Part shown: piece after piece, positions 7,755 to 16,584 of the stretch
How the letters are laid out: each line of letters starts with the position of its first letter
How positions within the stretch are numbered: position 1 is the first letter of the stretch
NCBI RefSeq assembly: GCF_014217565.1
Contig: NZ_CP043661.1
Span: forward strand, 3,038,001-3,102,000
Reading direction: 5' to 3'
DNA length: 64,000 nt
Origin: Kribbella qitaiheensis
GTDB taxonomy: Bacteria; Actinomycetota; Actinomycetes; Propionibacteriales; Kribbellaceae
Made by a program: the position numbers and the translations under genes
The notes under the pieces: model-generated
Databases searched by the model: none
The model's input: only the letters and a program-made list of their open reading frames with translations
What the model was told of the DNA's origin: nothing

Positions 7755-9089
7755 ATGGGGTCTGCGGTGATGTGGTTTCGGCGGGATCTGCGGCTGGCGG
7801 ACAATCCCGCGCTATTGGACGCGGTGTCGGCAGGCGATGGCAGCGTGCTCGCGTTGTTCGTGCTCGACCCGGCGCTGTGGGACAAGGCGGGGTCGCCGCG
7901 GCGCGATCACCTGGTCTCGTCGCTGCGGAGCCTGTCGGACTCGATCGGCGGCAAACTCGTCGTACGGCATGGCGATCCGGCGAAGGTGGTCCCGGCGCTC
8001 GCGGCGGAGATCGGCGCGGTCAACGTGCACATCGCCGCCGACTACGGCCCGTACGGACAACGCCGCGACTCGGCAGTCGAGGCCGCGCTCGATTGCCCAC
8101 TCGTCAGCACCGGATCGCCGTACGCCGTGGCGCCCGGCCGGGTGCTGACCCAGCAGGGTTCGTCGTACAAGGTCTTCACCCCGTACTACGGCGCTTGGCG
8201 CGACCATGGCTGGCGGCAACCGGTGGAGCCGCCGACGGGGGTCAAGTGGATCGGCAAGCGGAGTGACGCGCTGCCGGAGAGCGCCGCGGCAGCCGGCGAG
8301 GAGGCCGCGCTGAAGCACTGGCACGAGTACCTCGACGACGTCGCGGCGTACGACGACGAGCGGGATCGGCCGGATCTGGATTCCACCTCGCGGATGTCGG
8401 TCCCGTTGAAGTACGGCGAGATCCACCCGCGGACGATGCTGGCAGACCTGCTCCGGAAGCCGAGCGATGGCGCTGCGGCGTACCAGCGGGAGCTGGCCTG
8501 GCGCGAGTTCTGCGCCGACCTGCTCGCGCGATACCCGGAGGCAGCCTGGAAGCCGTTGCGGCCGGAGTTCGAGCAGATGGAGTACGACGAGCCGGGCGAC
8601 GCGTTCGATGCCTGGTGCAACGGGTTGACCGGGTACCCGATCGTCGACGCCGGGATGCGGCAGTTGGCCGAGACCGGCTTCATGCACAACCGGGTGCGAA
8701 TGGTGGTCGCGTCGTTCCTGGTGAAGGACCTGCACTTGCATTGGAAGTACGGCGCCCGTTGGTTCATGCGGCAGTTGCGCGACGGCGATCTCGCCTCGAA
8801 CTCGCTGAACTGGCAGTGGGTCGCGGGCTGCGGTGCCGACGCCTCGCCGTACTTCCGGATCTTCAACCCGACCACGCAGGGACTCAAGTTCGATCCCGAC
8901 GGCAGCTACGTCCGTCGATGGGTCCACGAACTGCAGGACCTGCCTGGTAAGTCGGCCCATGAACCGTGGAAGGACGACTCGCCGTCGGAGTACCCGCGGC
9001 CGATCGTCGACCATGCCGAAGCGCGGCAGGAGTCGCTGCGCCGTTACGCCGCGATCAAAGGAACAGCGCCAGGCCCAGATCGTTCATGA
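7755..9089 (+). CDS. phr: Deoxyribodipyrimidine photolyase
   Basis: 444 residues from ATG 7755, where the conserved beta strand VMWFRRDLRLADNPAL begins and a GGAG ribosome site lies just upstream; the longer frame from 7623 lacks conservation. N-terminal alpha/beta antenna domain (1-130) and C-terminal FAD domain with KYGEIHPR, WREFCADL, GYPIVDAGMRQL, MHNRVRMVVASFLVKDL and the signature around GCGADASPYFRIFNP, FDPDGSYVRRWVPEL-like. Repairs cyclobutane pyrimidine dimers using blue light. The end overlaps the convergent GNAT gene by 35 bp. Confidence 0.93.
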   Translation: MGSAVMWFRRDLRLADNPALLDAVSAGDGSVLALFVLDPALWDKAGSPRRDHLVSSLRSLSDSIGGKLVVRHGDPAKVVPALAAEIGAVNVHIAADYGPYGQRRDSAVEAALDCPLVSTGSPYAVAPGRVLTQQGSSYKVFTPYYGAWRDHGWRQPVEPPTGVKWIGKRSDALPESAAAAGEEAALKHWHEYLDDVAAYDDERDRPDLDSTSRMSVPLKYGEIHPRTMLADLLRKPSDGAAAYQRELAWREFCADLLARYPEAAWKPLRPEFEQMEYDEPGDAFDAWCNGLTGYPIVDAGMRQLAETGFMHNRVRMVVASFLVKDLHLHWKYGARWFMRQLRDGDLASNSLNWQWVAGCGADASPYFRIFNPTTQGLKFDPDGSYVRRWVHELQDLPGKSAHEPWKDDSPSEYPRPIVDHAEARQESLRRYAAIKGTAPGPDRS

Positions 9090-9549
9090 GCTCACCGTCG
9101 ATGGTGAACTCCGCCGTCCGCCGGGCCTCGACGATGTAGCCGTGTCGCGCGTACAGCCGCTGCGCCTCGTCGTTGACGCCGAAGACGTCGAGGCAGATCT
9201 TGCGCGCGCCCTGGCGTTCCCCCTCGGCCTTGATCGCGTTCAGCAGCGCTGAGCCGACACCACGACGCCGCGCCGTCAACGCCACCGCCAGACCGCCGAC
9301 CGTCAGTACGCCGACGCCTTCGGGGAACGGATACTTGTCGGTCAGCCGGGCGAAGCCGACGATCTCGTCGCCGTCCATCGCCACCAGCACGTTCTGCGGC
9401 TGGCAGCGCTCGGTGAAGAACGACTCGCGCTCGGCGACCCGGAAGGACGGGAAGCCCGACCGCGAGTCGAAGGCCGTCCGCTCCAGCTCGATCAGCGCCG
9501 CACTGTCCGCCTCGACGGCCGGCCGGACGGTCACCTCTGCCTCAGTCAT
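9055..9549 (-). CDS. GNAT-family N-acetyltransferase
   Basis: 164 residues with the GNAT acetyl-CoA loop RRRGVGSALLNAIKAEGERQGARKICLDVF (motif A, about residues 95-125) and the terminal VNDEAQRLYARHGY motif B. Start ATG 9549 follows GGGAGGA. Transfers an acetyl group from acetyl-CoA to an unidentified amine. Its 3' end overlaps phr tail-to-tail, with no room for a separate terminator. Confidence 0.87.
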   Translation of the reverse strand: MTEAEVTVRPAVEADSAALIELERTAFDSRSGFPSFRVAERESFFTERCQPQNVLVAMDGDEIVGFARLTDKYPFPEGVGVLTVGGLAVALTARRRGVGSALLNAIKAEGERQGARKICLDVFGVNDEAQRLYARHGYIVEARRTAEFTIDGELMNDLGLALFL

Positions 9550-9612
9550 CCCCGAATCCTCCCTCAGGGCAGGACCACTCTTGACGACCGACCCACCCAG
9601 CAGCGTATTGTA

Positions 9613-9624
9613 CTAGTTAACTAG
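9613..9624. promoter_or_regulatory. Palindromic operator for the downstream GntR operon
   Basis: CTAGTTAACTAG is a perfect 12-bp palindrome. It lies 18 bp upstream of the GntR start codon and between a possible -35/-10 region and the AGGAG ribosome site at 9631-9635. An AT-rich palindrome in this GC-rich background and at this location is best explained as the binding site of the encoded YtrA-type repressor. Confidence 0.65.
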
Positions 9625-9641
9625 ATGAATAGGAGAACGCG

Positions 9642-10034
9642 ATGATCGAGTTCCATCTCGACGAGCGGTCGGGCGTCTCGCCCTATCAGCAGATCGTCCA
9701 GCAGGTCCGCAACGCGCTCCGGCTGGGGATGCTGCAGGTCGGGGACCGGCTGCCGACCGTCAAAGAGGTGGTCGGCCAGCTCGCCATCAACCCGAACACC
9801 GTGCTGAAGGCCTATCGCGAGCTGGAGCACGAAGGCCTGGTCTCGGCGAAGCAGGGCGTCGGGACGTTCGTCACCCAGACGCTCGCCGACACCTCGCTCG
9901 CCGCGCACGGGCCGCTCCGGCAGGACCTGCGGCGCTGGCTCACCAAGGCGCGCCGGGCCGGGCTCGACGACGAGAGCATCGAGGCACTTTTCTTGGCCAC
10001 CTTTCGGACCGCCGCCCAGGAGGAAATAGCGTGA
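9642..10034 (+). CDS. GntR-family regulator, YtrA type
   Basis: 130 residues: winged helix (SPYQQIVQQVRNALRLGMLQVGDRLPTVKEVVGQLAINPNTVLKAYRELEHEGLV) plus a short helical tail. AGGAG lies 6 nt before the ATG. It heads a three-gene operon and overlaps the ATPase gene by 4 bp. Probably represses its own operon through the CTAGTTAACTAG palindrome. Paralogous in architecture to the 2909-3295 gene, though gene order around it is inverted in orientation. Confidence 0.92.
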   Translation: MIEFHLDERSGVSPYQQIVQQVRNALRLGMLQVGDRLPTVKEVVGQLAINPNTVLKAYRELEHEGLVSAKQGVGTFVTQTLADTSLAAHGPLRQDLRRWLTKARRAGLDDESIEALFLATFRTAAQEEIA

Positions 10035-10915
10035 ACACAGTGCTGCAGGCCCACGGGTTGGGCAAGAAATACGGGCGGCGCTGGGCGCTGTCCGATTGCA
10101 CCCTCGAGGTACCGGCCGGCCGGGTCGTCGGACTGGTCGGTCCCAACGGCGCCGGTAAGAGCACGCTGCTGAACCTGGCCGTCGGCTTGCTGACGCCGAC
10201 CAGCGGCACGATCGAGGTGCTCGGCAGTCCGGCAGGTACCTCGCAGCGGGCGAAGATCGGATTCGTTGCCCAGGACACCCCGACGTACAGCCGGCTGAGC
10301 ATCGCCGACCATCTACGACTCGGCGCGGGCCTCAACCCGAACTGGGACGATTCCCTCGCCCAGGCCCGGATCCAGCGGCTCGGCCTGAACCCGAAGCAAC
10401 GGGCCGGCCGGTTGTCCGGCGGTCAGCGCGCCCAACTCGCGCTCACGCTGGGCATCTCGAAGCGGCCTGAGTTGCTGATCCTGGACGAGCCGGTCGCGGC
10501 CCTCGATCCGCTGGCCCGGCGGGAGTTCCTCCAGGACCTGATGGAGGCCGTCGCCGAACAGGAGCTGAGCGTCGTCCTGTCGTCCCACCTGGTCTCGGAT
10601 GTCGAACGGTCCTGCGACTACCTGGTCGTCCTGGTCGACTCCCGGGTGCAGATCAGCGGCGAGATCGAGACCCTGCTGGCGACGCACTACAGGCTCAGTG
10701 GACCACGTCGCGACGAGAAGACGCTGCCCGCGGCCCAGCACGTGATCTCGGCGAGCCACACGGATCGCCAGTCCACGTTGGTGATCCGTACCGACCAGCC
10801 GATCCTCGATCCCGCCTGGACCGTCAGCCAGCTCTCCCTGGAAGACCTGGTGCTCGCCTATATGGGCCGCGCTGTCACACCCGAATCCCGTCCGGTCCTG
10901 GAGGTCCAAAGATGA
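10031..10915 (+). CDS. ABC transporter ATP-binding protein
   Basis: 294 residues from GTG 10031. Walker A GPNGAGKST (about 37-45), Q-loop in FVAQDTPTYSRLS, signature LSGGQRAQLALTLGI, Walker B LLILDEPVAALD and H-loop in LSSHLVSDVERSC are all intact. The C-terminal 90 residues form the regulatory domain. Works with the permease at 10912-11958 (4-bp overlap). Substrate unknown. Confidence 0.9.
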   Translation: MNTVLQAHGLGKKYGRRWALSDCTLEVPAGRVVGLVGPNGAGKSTLLNLAVGLLTPTSGTIEVLGSPAGTSQRAKIGFVAQDTPTYSRLSIADHLRLGAGLNPNWDDSLAQARIQRLGLNPKQRAGRLSGGQRAQLALTLGISKRPELLILDEPVAALDPLARREFLQDLMEAVAEQELSVVLSSHLVSDVERSCDYLVVLVDSRVQISGEIETLLATHYRLSGPRRDEKTLPAAQHVISASHTDRQSTLVIRTDQPILDPAWTVSQLSLEDLVLAYMGRAVTPESRPVLEVQR

Positions 10916-11958
10916 TCTGGCTGACCTGGCGTCAGTTCCGCCTGCAGGCGCTGGTGATCGGCGCCGCGGCGCTGGCGATCGGCTTCGCGCTGATCCTGAC
11001 CGGACCTGACCTGCTGAACACCTATCAGACCTACAAGTCCGGTTTCCTCGATCAGCTCGAGTTCCAGCAGTGGAACAAGCGTCTGTACATCATCGGCACG
11101 ATCGCCATGTACGCCGCTCCGCCGCTGATCGGCGCCTTCTGGGGAGCGCCGATGGTCGCGCGCGAACTGGAGGCCGGGACGCACCGGCTGGTCTGGAACC
11201 AGAGCATCAGCCGGACCCGCTGGCTGCTCACCAAGCTGGCCATCTCCGGTGGGTCCGCGCTGGTCGTCACCGGCCTGCTCAGCCTCGCGGTGAGCCGCTG
11301 GGCCGATCCGATCGACGACGCGGTCGGCGCCGGCCAGCAAACCAACTCGTTCCTGCCCCGGCTGTGGCCCGCGGTGTTCGGCGCCCGCGGCGTCGTACCG
11401 ATCGGCTACACGGCCTTCGCCTTCGCTCTCGGCGTCGCGATCGGCATCGTCGTACGGCGCAGCCTGGTCGCCGTCGCGATCACCCTGGCGGTGGTGATCG
11501 CGGTACAGATCTTCACGCCGACGCTGCTGCGCCCACACCTGGTCACCCCCGCTACGACGACGGTGATCGTGACGACCGAGAACATGCGTGGGATCGAGAT
11601 CCAGGGATCGCCGACGGATCCTCAAGTGAAGGGGCTCGAGGTCCAGATGGGCGGACCGGGCGACTGGAAACTGTCCGACCGGACGGTGAACTCCGCCGGG
11701 AAGCCGCAGGCTTTTCTGCCCACCTGGTTCGGAGCCTGCGCGCCGCCCCCGCCCAATGCGCCGGAAGAGAAGGAACCGCGGCAGAGCCTGCAAACCTGCT
11801 TCACCCGGTTGGCGGACGAGGGCTACCGGCAACAGATCAAGTACATCCCGGCCAACCGGTTCTGGGATCTGCAATGGCGCGAGACCGGGGTCTTCTTCGC
11901 CCTCGCGTTCCTGCTGGTCGGTTTCAGCGTCTGGCGGATCCGTCGCGACCTGACCTGA
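10912..11958 (+). CDS. ABC transporter permease with extracytoplasmic domain
   Basis: 348 residues: about five membrane segments in residues 1-205, then a roughly 110-residue polar, Pro-rich region (about 205-315) predicted outside the membrane with Cys residues (GACAPPPP, LQTCF), and a final helix before WRIRRDLT. ABC-2-like ABC exporter subunit. Third gene of the GntR operon. The end overlaps the convergent amino-acid permease gene by 35 bp. Confidence 0.8.
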   Translation: MIWLTWRQFRLQALVIGAAALAIGFALILTGPDLLNTYQTYKSGFLDQLEFQQWNKRLYIIGTIAMYAAPPLIGAFWGAPMVARELEAGTHRLVWNQSISRTRWLLTKLAISGGSALVVTGLLSLAVSRWADPIDDAVGAGQQTNSFLPRLWPAVFGARGVVPIGYTAFAFALGVAIGIVVRRSLVAVAITLAVVIAVQIFTPTLLRPHLVTPATTTVIVTTENMRGIEIQGSPTDPQVKGLEVQMGGPGDWKLSDRTVNSAGKPQAFLPTWFGACAPPPPNAPEEKEPRQSLQTCFTRLADEGYRQQIKYIPANRFWDLQWRETGVFFALAFLLVGFSVWRIRRDLT

Positions 11959-13255
11959 CCAGCAACCGCAGCAGCAGAGCGATCGCCAGCAGGACGGCGG
12001 CCGTGACCACAGCGGCAGGCGGCAAGGTGAAGGCCAGGACGAGACAACCCAGCAAGCCGAGCACATTGACCGCCCGGGGCCAGCGTCGCTGGTCCCGGGG
12101 CTGGGTGAAGGCCGCCGCATTGGCGATCGCGTAGTACAGCAGGACGCCGAAAGACGAGAAGCCGATCACGCCGCGAAGGTCGGTGCTGAGGACGAGGACT
12201 CCGACCACCACGGCGAGCGCGAGTCCGGCGTGGTGCGGCACTTGGAACCGGGGATGGACCGCCGCCAGCCAGCGCGGCAGGTCCCCGTTCCGGGCCATCG
12301 CGAGCGAGGTCCGGCCGATCCCGGCGATCAGGCCGAGTAGCGCGCCGAGGCTCGCCACCGCAGCGCCGGCGCGGACGACCGGTTCGGCCCAGGCGGCGCC
12401 GACCGCGTCCACAGCGGCTGCCACTGGTGCGCCCGATCCCGCGATCCCGTCGGGCCCGAGGACCAGGAGCAGGCTCAACCCGACCACGAGATAGAGGCCG
12501 ACGGCAAGGAAGAGGGCGAGCGAGATCGCCCGCGGGATGGTCCGGGCGGGGTCGCGGACCTCCTCCCCCATCGTCGCGATCCGCGCGTAGCCGGCAAAGG
12601 CGAAGAAGAGCAGTCCGGCTGCCTGCAATACGCCGTACGGGCCTGCGCTGGTCGGCCAGGAGGTGGTGTGGTGAGCGGAGGGTGAGACCGCCAGCACGAC
12701 TACGACCCCGACGAGAATCACCAGGGTGCAGGCGACCAGGACGCGGGTGAGCCTGGCGGTTTTGGTGACGCCTCTGGAGTTCACACCGGCCAGCGCGAGT
12801 ACTGCGATCAGCGCGACGACACGGCGGATCCAGGCCGGCCCCGGTACGGCGTACGTGGCGAAGGTGAGCGCCATCGCGGCGCAGGATGCGGTCTTCCCCA
12901 GCACGAAGGCGCAGCCGGCTGTGTAGCCCCACCACGGGCCCAACCGCTCGCGCCCATAGGCATAGGTCCCACCGGAGACCGGGTAGACCGCGGCCAGTTG
13001 CGCGGACGAAGCCGCGTTGCAGTAGGCAACTATTGCCGCGATCACCAACGCGACGAGCAACCAGCCACCTGCTGCCCGGGCGGCCGGCGCCCAGACGGCA
13101 AAGACACCGGCACCGACCATCGACCCCAGCCCGATCACCACCGCATCCCGCACCCCCAACCGCCGAACCAGCCCAGGCTGATCGCCGTCGGTCCGCTCGC
13201 TGTCGGCCGGCTTCCGGTCGCTCGGCGGGTCTGTGGGGTCCGGGGCGGTGGTCAC
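11924..13255 (-). CDS. APC-family amino-acid permease
   Basis: 443 residues with about twelve transmembrane helices and the APC helix 1 signature GLGSMVGAGVFAVW (about residues 41-54). A substrate-site unwound helix 6-like region is FFAFAGYARIATMGEEV. Start GTG 13255 overlaps the upstream HIT-like gene stop (GTGA), so the two are co-transcribed. Imports or exchanges amino acids or polyamines; specificity not readable. Likely under the TetR regulator at 13885. Confidence 0.87.
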   Translation of the reverse strand: MTTAPDPTDPPSDRKPADSERTDGDQPGLVRRLGVRDAVVIGLGSMVGAGVFAVWAPAARAAGGWLLVALVIAAIVAYCNAASSAQLAAVYPVSGGTYAYGRERLGPWWGYTAGCAFVLGKTASCAAMALTFATYAVPGPAWIRRVVALIAVLALAGVNSRGVTKTARLTRVLVACTLVILVGVVVVLAVSPSAHHTTSWPTSAGPYGVLQAAGLLFFAFAGYARIATMGEEVRDPARTIPRAISLALFLAVGLYLVVGLSLLLVLGPDGIAGSGAPVAAAVDAVGAAWAEPVVRAGAAVASLGALLGLIAGIGRTSLAMARNGDLPRWLAAVHPRFQVPHHAGLALAVVVGVLVLSTDLRGVIGFSSFGVLLYYAIANAAAFTQPRDQRRWPRAVNVLGLLGCLVLAFTLPPAAVVTAAVLLAIALLLRLLVRSGRDGSARR

Positions 13256-13785
13256 GGCCGGGGGTCGCTCGCCAGGAGGGCTGCGGCGATCTTTTCTTCG
13301 GCCGCCGCGACGGCTTCAGCCGGCGCCGCCGGCATCAGGTCCGCCCAGAGTGGGAGCATCTCGCGACGGGCTTCGAGCATTCCGAGCGGGCGTGGGTAGA
13401 ACCAGACATGGAAGTGGGCCGAGCCGTCGCCCCAGCGGTAGACGTGCACCCGCGCGATGTCACCGAGCGCCAGGATGGCTCGCTCGATCCGGGCGACCAC
13501 GCCGCCGTAGCTCGCGGCCATCCGGTCGGGCAGGTCGGCGAACGAGTCGTGATGCTCCCTGCTGGCCAACCACACGATGCCGGGAATGGTGACGTCGACC
13601 GCCCGGCAGAGCACCCAGTCCTCGTCACTCCAGAGCGGCGGCTGATGCCCCGAGCGCGCCGGATCGGCGATCCACGCGCAGAACCCGCACGGATCCCCGC
13701 CAGGCTCGCCGATCCGTGGCGGCTCGGGGATCACCCGCGGTCCAGGTGCCAGCTTGGTCAGTGGTTCGGCGTACGGCAGTGTCAT
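13252..13785 (-). CDS. HIT-superfamily-like protein
   Basis: 177 residues from ATG 13785 (first conserved block LPYAEPL; longer frames to 13869 run into the operator). Cys pair CGFC (about 36-39), LSREHHDSFADLP-like stretch, and RWGDGSAHFHVWFYPRP, which matches the His-x-His region of HIT/GalT-like nucleotidyl hydrolases or transferases. The third His of the classic triad is replaced (HFHVWF). Nucleotide-phosphate chemistry is inferred; the substrate is unknown. Coupled to the amino-acid permease gene. Confidence 0.7.
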   Translation of the reverse strand: MTLPYAEPLTKLAPGPRVIPEPPRIGEPGGDPCGFCAWIADPARSGHQPPLWSDEDWVLCRAVDVTIPGIVWLASREHHDSFADLPDRMAASYGGVVARIERAILALGDIARVHVYRWGDGSAHFHVWFYPRPLGMLEARREMLPLWADLMPAAPAEAVAAAEEKIAAALLASDPRP

Positions 13786-13839
13786 GGCGACCGTCCCTCT
13801 CGAAGGCGCCTCCTCGGCGCTCGGATCTGATGCACCTAT

Positions 13840-13867
13840 GAAACGCCAACGTTGCAGTTTCTGCAAC
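13840..13867. promoter_or_regulatory. TetR operator 1
   Basis: GAAACGCCAACGTTGCA (13840-13856) shares 14 of 17 bases with the site at 14478-14494. It overlaps the perfect inverted repeat GTTGCAGTTTCTGCAAC (13851-13867), and a third GTTGCAG lies at 13874-13880. The block sits between the TetR stop and the HIT-like start, so repression of HIT/permease by this TetR is the simplest reading. Confidence 0.65.
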
Positions 13868-13884
13868 ACCTATGTTGCAGAGGA

Positions 13885-14445
13885 TCAGGGATCGACCATG
13901 CCACGCAGGACCAGGTCCAGCGTCAGCGAGCGGACCCTGGACCGGGACCAGTGATGCCGTCCGCGCATGTGGACGTAAGTGAAAGCGGCACTCACGAGCA
14001 ACACCTCGGCAACGTCGCTGATCCGTCCCCGGGGATGGAGGGAGCCGTCCGCCACCCCCTCGCGCAGGAAGCGTTCGAACGGATCCAGGAAGGAGACCGA
14101 GCCGTTGCGTTCCTGCTCGCGATGGAAGATCAGGTCGGAGGACAACACCAGCGGGATGTGCCGGTCGATCACCTCGAACAAGGCGGTCAGGGTGCGCAGC
14201 AGGTTCTCCCGGCCGGAGCCGTGCGCGGCGAGCACCGGCCACATGGTGTCGCGGTAGTCCTGCGCCAGGTCGTCGAGCAGGGCGTTCAGCAGCGTCTCGA
14301 CGGACAGACCCTGGCGCCACAGGGTGACGCGGGACCGGCCGACACGTTCGGCGACCCGCTCCAGCGTGACGCCGTTCCAGCCGTGCTCGGCCAGCACCTC
14401 GACCGTGGCTGCCCGCAGGGTCTGGTCCACCGTGGTTGCCGTCAT
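13885..14445 (-). CDS. TetR-family transcriptional regulator
   Basis: 186 residues from ATG 14445 (AGGAG upstream); longer frames back to 14619 overlap the opposite-strand gene. Helix-turn-helix ATVEVLAEHGWNGVTLERVAERVGRSRVTLWRQGLS (about 12-47). The C-terminal ligand domain is divergent. A motif shared between its own promoter (14478) and the downstream HIT-like promoter (13840) suggests it controls both. Confidence 0.88.
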   Translation of the reverse strand: MTATTVDQTLRAATVEVLAEHGWNGVTLERVAERVGRSRVTLWRQGLSVETLLNALLDDLAQDYRDTMWPVLAAHGSGRENLLRTLTALFEVIDRHIPLVLSSDLIFHREQERNGSVSFLDPFERFLREGVADGSLHPRGRISDVAEVLLVSAAFTYVHMRGRHHWSRSRVRSLTLDLVLRGMVDP

Positions 14446-14477
14446 ACCGATCGACTCCTCAGCCAGGGCGCTCTTGT

Positions 14478-14500
14478 GAAACATGAACGTTGCATTGCAA
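14478..14500. promoter_or_regulatory. TetR operator 2
   Basis: GAAACATGAACGTTGCA followed by TTGCAA. The 17-bp core matches 13840-13856 at 14 positions. It lies 33-55 bp upstream of the TetR start and 31-53 bp upstream of the divergent small gene at 14531, so both could be regulated. Confidence 0.6.
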
Positions 14501-14530
14501 GATGACTCTACCAACCGCCGAGGAGGATGC

Positions 14531-14785
14531 GTGGACGGCAGAACCGAGCTGCGGCTGCAGCTCACCCCGCAGGAGCTGGCCGGCATCGCGGCCCTGACCG
14601 CCGGCGTGTCCGGTGTCAACGAGTCGGAGGTCTCTCCGGAGGACGCCGTGGTGGCCGCGATCGAGTTCGCGCTGACACGGCTGATCGACGACTACGAGGT
14701 GCCGGACGCGAGCGCCCGTGACCAGGTGCGGATCGCCCGCGACCAGCTCCGCGCCGGCTGGGTCCGCGGCAACGCCTCGCTCTAG
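14531..14785 (+). CDS. Small acidic protein of unknown function
   Basis: 84 residues from GTG 14531, with AGGAGG ending 4 nt before it. Starts MDGRTELRLQLTPQELAGIA and is predicted mostly helical with an acidic middle (ESEVSPEDAVVAA, LIDDYEVPD) and a basic C-terminus. No transmembrane segment or recognised motif. Divergent from the TetR gene, sharing operator 2; its stop overlaps the convergent aldolase gene by 4 bp. I do not recognise it. Confidence 0.65.
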   Translation: MDGRTELRLQLTPQELAGIAALTAGVSGVNESEVSPEDAVVAAIEFALTRLIDDYEVPDASARDQVRIARDQLRAGWVRGNASL

Positions 14786-15645
14786 ATCGCCGTCAACTGC
14801 TGCGGAACCCAGATCGCCTTCAGCAAGGTGAGAAGGCGGGCTACCTCGGTGGCGACCGCGGTACGGGCCGGGCCCAGGTATTTGCGGGTGTCAACCAAGG
14901 TGGGGTTGGCAGCGAGGGTCTCGCGGACCGAGGCGGTGAAGACGTTGTTGAGGTGGGTGGCGATATTGACCTTCGTCATCCCGGCCTCGACAGCGCGGGT
15001 CAGGTCCGCGTCCGCGACACCCGAAGATCCGTGCAGAACAAGGGGAACCCGTACTGCGGCGCGCAGTTCCGCGATCAGCGCGAAGTCGAGCTCGGCGGTG
15101 CGCTCGGTCATCGCGTGGGAGGAGCCGACGGCGACCGCGAGGGCGTCGACACCGGTTGCCTCGGCGAAGGCGAGGGCTTCGTCAGGGCGCGTGCGGGCGC
15201 CAGGCGCGTGGACGCCGTCCTTGCCGCCGACCTCACCGATCTCCGCCTCGACGAAGACACCGTGATCGTGGCAGAACTTGGTCACCTCGGTGGTCACCGC
15301 GACATTGTCGGCGTACTCGAGCTTGGAGGCGTCGAACATCACCGAGGTGAAGCCGAGCGACACCGCCTCACTGACCAGGTCGCGATCCATCGCGTGGTCG
15401 AGATGCACCACGACCGGCACTGTCGACGCCGACGCGGCGGCCAGAGTGGCAACGCCGATGGGCTTCAGCGCGCCGTGATACTTCACCGCGTTCTCGCTGA
15501 TCTGCAGGATGACCGGCGCACCGACCTGCTCGGCCCCTGCGATCAGCGCGGTCGCGTGCTCCAGCTGGATCACGTTGAACGCGCCGACGCCCTTGCCCGC
15601 CTTCGCGGCACCCAGCACGACCTCGGCTCCGGAAACCAACGGCAT
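14782..15645 (-). CDS. Class II ketose-bisphosphate aldolase
   Basis: 287 residues. Zn-dependent aldolase motifs: VHLDHAMDR (His ligand and catalytic Asp), FTSVMFDASKLEYADNV, VEAEIGEVGGKDGVH, VAVGSSHAM, LVLHGSSGV and KVNIATHLN. Cleaves fructose-1,6- or tagatose-1,6-bisphosphate to glyceraldehyde-3-P and dihydroxyacetone-P. As the last gene of an operon with NagA, PfkB and ROK proteins, the tagatose (GatY/KbaY/AgaY-like) role is likelier than glycolytic Fba. A clear AAGGGAG lies before ATG 15645. Confidence 0.88.
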   Translation of the reverse strand: MPLVSGAEVVLGAAKAGKGVGAFNVIQLEHATALIAGAEQVGAPVILQISENAVKYHGALKPIGVATLAAASASTVPVVVHLDHAMDRDLVSEAVSLGFTSVMFDASKLEYADNVAVTTEVTKFCHDHGVFVEAEIGEVGGKDGVHAPGARTRPDEALAFAEATGVDALAVAVGSSHAMTERTAELDFALIAELRAAVRVPLVLHGSSGVADADLTRAVEAGMTKVNIATHLNNVFTASVRETLAANPTLVDTRKYLGPARTAVATEVARLLTLLKAIWVPQQLTAI

Positions 15646-15660
15646 CTCGAACTCCCTTGT

Positions 15661-16584
15661 CTACAAACTTTGGACGGCGACCTGCGGCTGCCACCGCCGG
15701 TACGCCGATAGGTCGATGTCGCCGGCAACCGGTGTCAGGACGGCCGCCGCTGAGGCAGCTACGGCCGACTTGAGTACTACGGACCAGTCGGGCTCGGGTG
15801 ATTCCGCGACGGCGGCCGCGACCACCGCAGTACAGGCATCTCCTGCGCCAGTGGGGTTTCCGGCTACGCGCTCGACCGGCAGCGCACGCCAGGCACCACT
15901 CTTGCTGGCGGCAACCATCCCGCGCGAACCGTCCGTGATGACGGCAGCTGTGGCCCCGGCGACGACTAGTTGCCTCGCGCCTTCTTCGACAGAGATGTCG
16001 TTGCCCAGGGCATCGCGCAGCTCGGCCGCATTGGAGCGGACGACAGCGCCTGCCTTCGCCGCGGCGACCAGCGCTTCACCACCGGCGTCGATCACGGTGA
16101 GTACGTCGTGATGCCGCGCCCGGACAGCGAGCTCCGCATAGGCATCGGCCGGAAGTCCAGGCGGCAGACTTCCCGAACACGCCAGTACGCCGAGCCTGCC
16201 CCACGGCATCCGGTCATGGAAGGCGCGCCACTCGTCATCCGAGATGGACGGCCCCTGCTCGTTGAAGATCGTCGCGTCACCGTCGACACCGTTGACGATG
16301 GCAACAGTCCGGCGGGTCTCGCCTCTGATCGGTGTCAGCAGGGCGGTCAGTCCGGCATCGAAAAGCTCTTCGGCGACGAGCTCGCCGGTCACTCCACCGA
16401 CGAACCCAAGTGCGAGGACCTGATGGCCCAGCGTCGCCGCGACCCTTGCCACGTTGACACCCTTGCCACCTGCGCGCTGCCGCGGATCGGTGACCCGGTG
16501 GCTGCCGCCGACAACAAGCTCGTCGACGCTGTAGGTGACGTCGAGCGCCAGGTTGAGAGTGACGGTGCCGATCAATCCAGCCAC
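15661..16584 (-). CDS. PfkB-family sugar-phosphate kinase (tagatose-6-P or fructose-1-P kinase)
   Basis: 307 residues. N-terminal GGKGVNVARVAATLG (PfkB signature 1) and C-terminal NPTGAGDACTAVVAAAVAE (signature 2, with catalytic Asp in GAGD) define the ribokinase fold. The LacC/FruK subgroup phosphorylates tagatose-6-P or fructose-1-P to the bisphosphate that the next gene's aldolase would split. Overlaps nagA by 13 bp and is 15 bp from the aldolase gene. Confidence 0.87.
   Translation of the reverse strand: MAGLIGTVTLNLALDVTYSVDELVVGGSHRVTDPRQRAGGKGVNVARVAATLGHQVLALGFVGGVTGELVAEELFDAGLTALLTPIRGETRRTVAIVNGVDGDATIFNEQGPSISDDEWRAFHDRMPWGRLGVLACSGSLPPGLPADAYAELAVRARHHDVLTVIDAGGEALVAAAKAGAVVRSNAAELRDALGNDISVEEGARQLVVAGATAAVITDGSRGMVAASKSGAWRALPVERVAGNPTGAGDACTAVVAAAVAESPEPDWSVVLKSAVAASAAAVLTPVAGDIDLSAYRRWQPQVAVQSL

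Noticed and set aside
12886..13830. Plus-strand frame opposite the amino-acid permease and HIT-like genes
   Set aside because: Antisense shadow; no conserved sequence and the opposite strand has clear transmembrane and HIT-type patterns.
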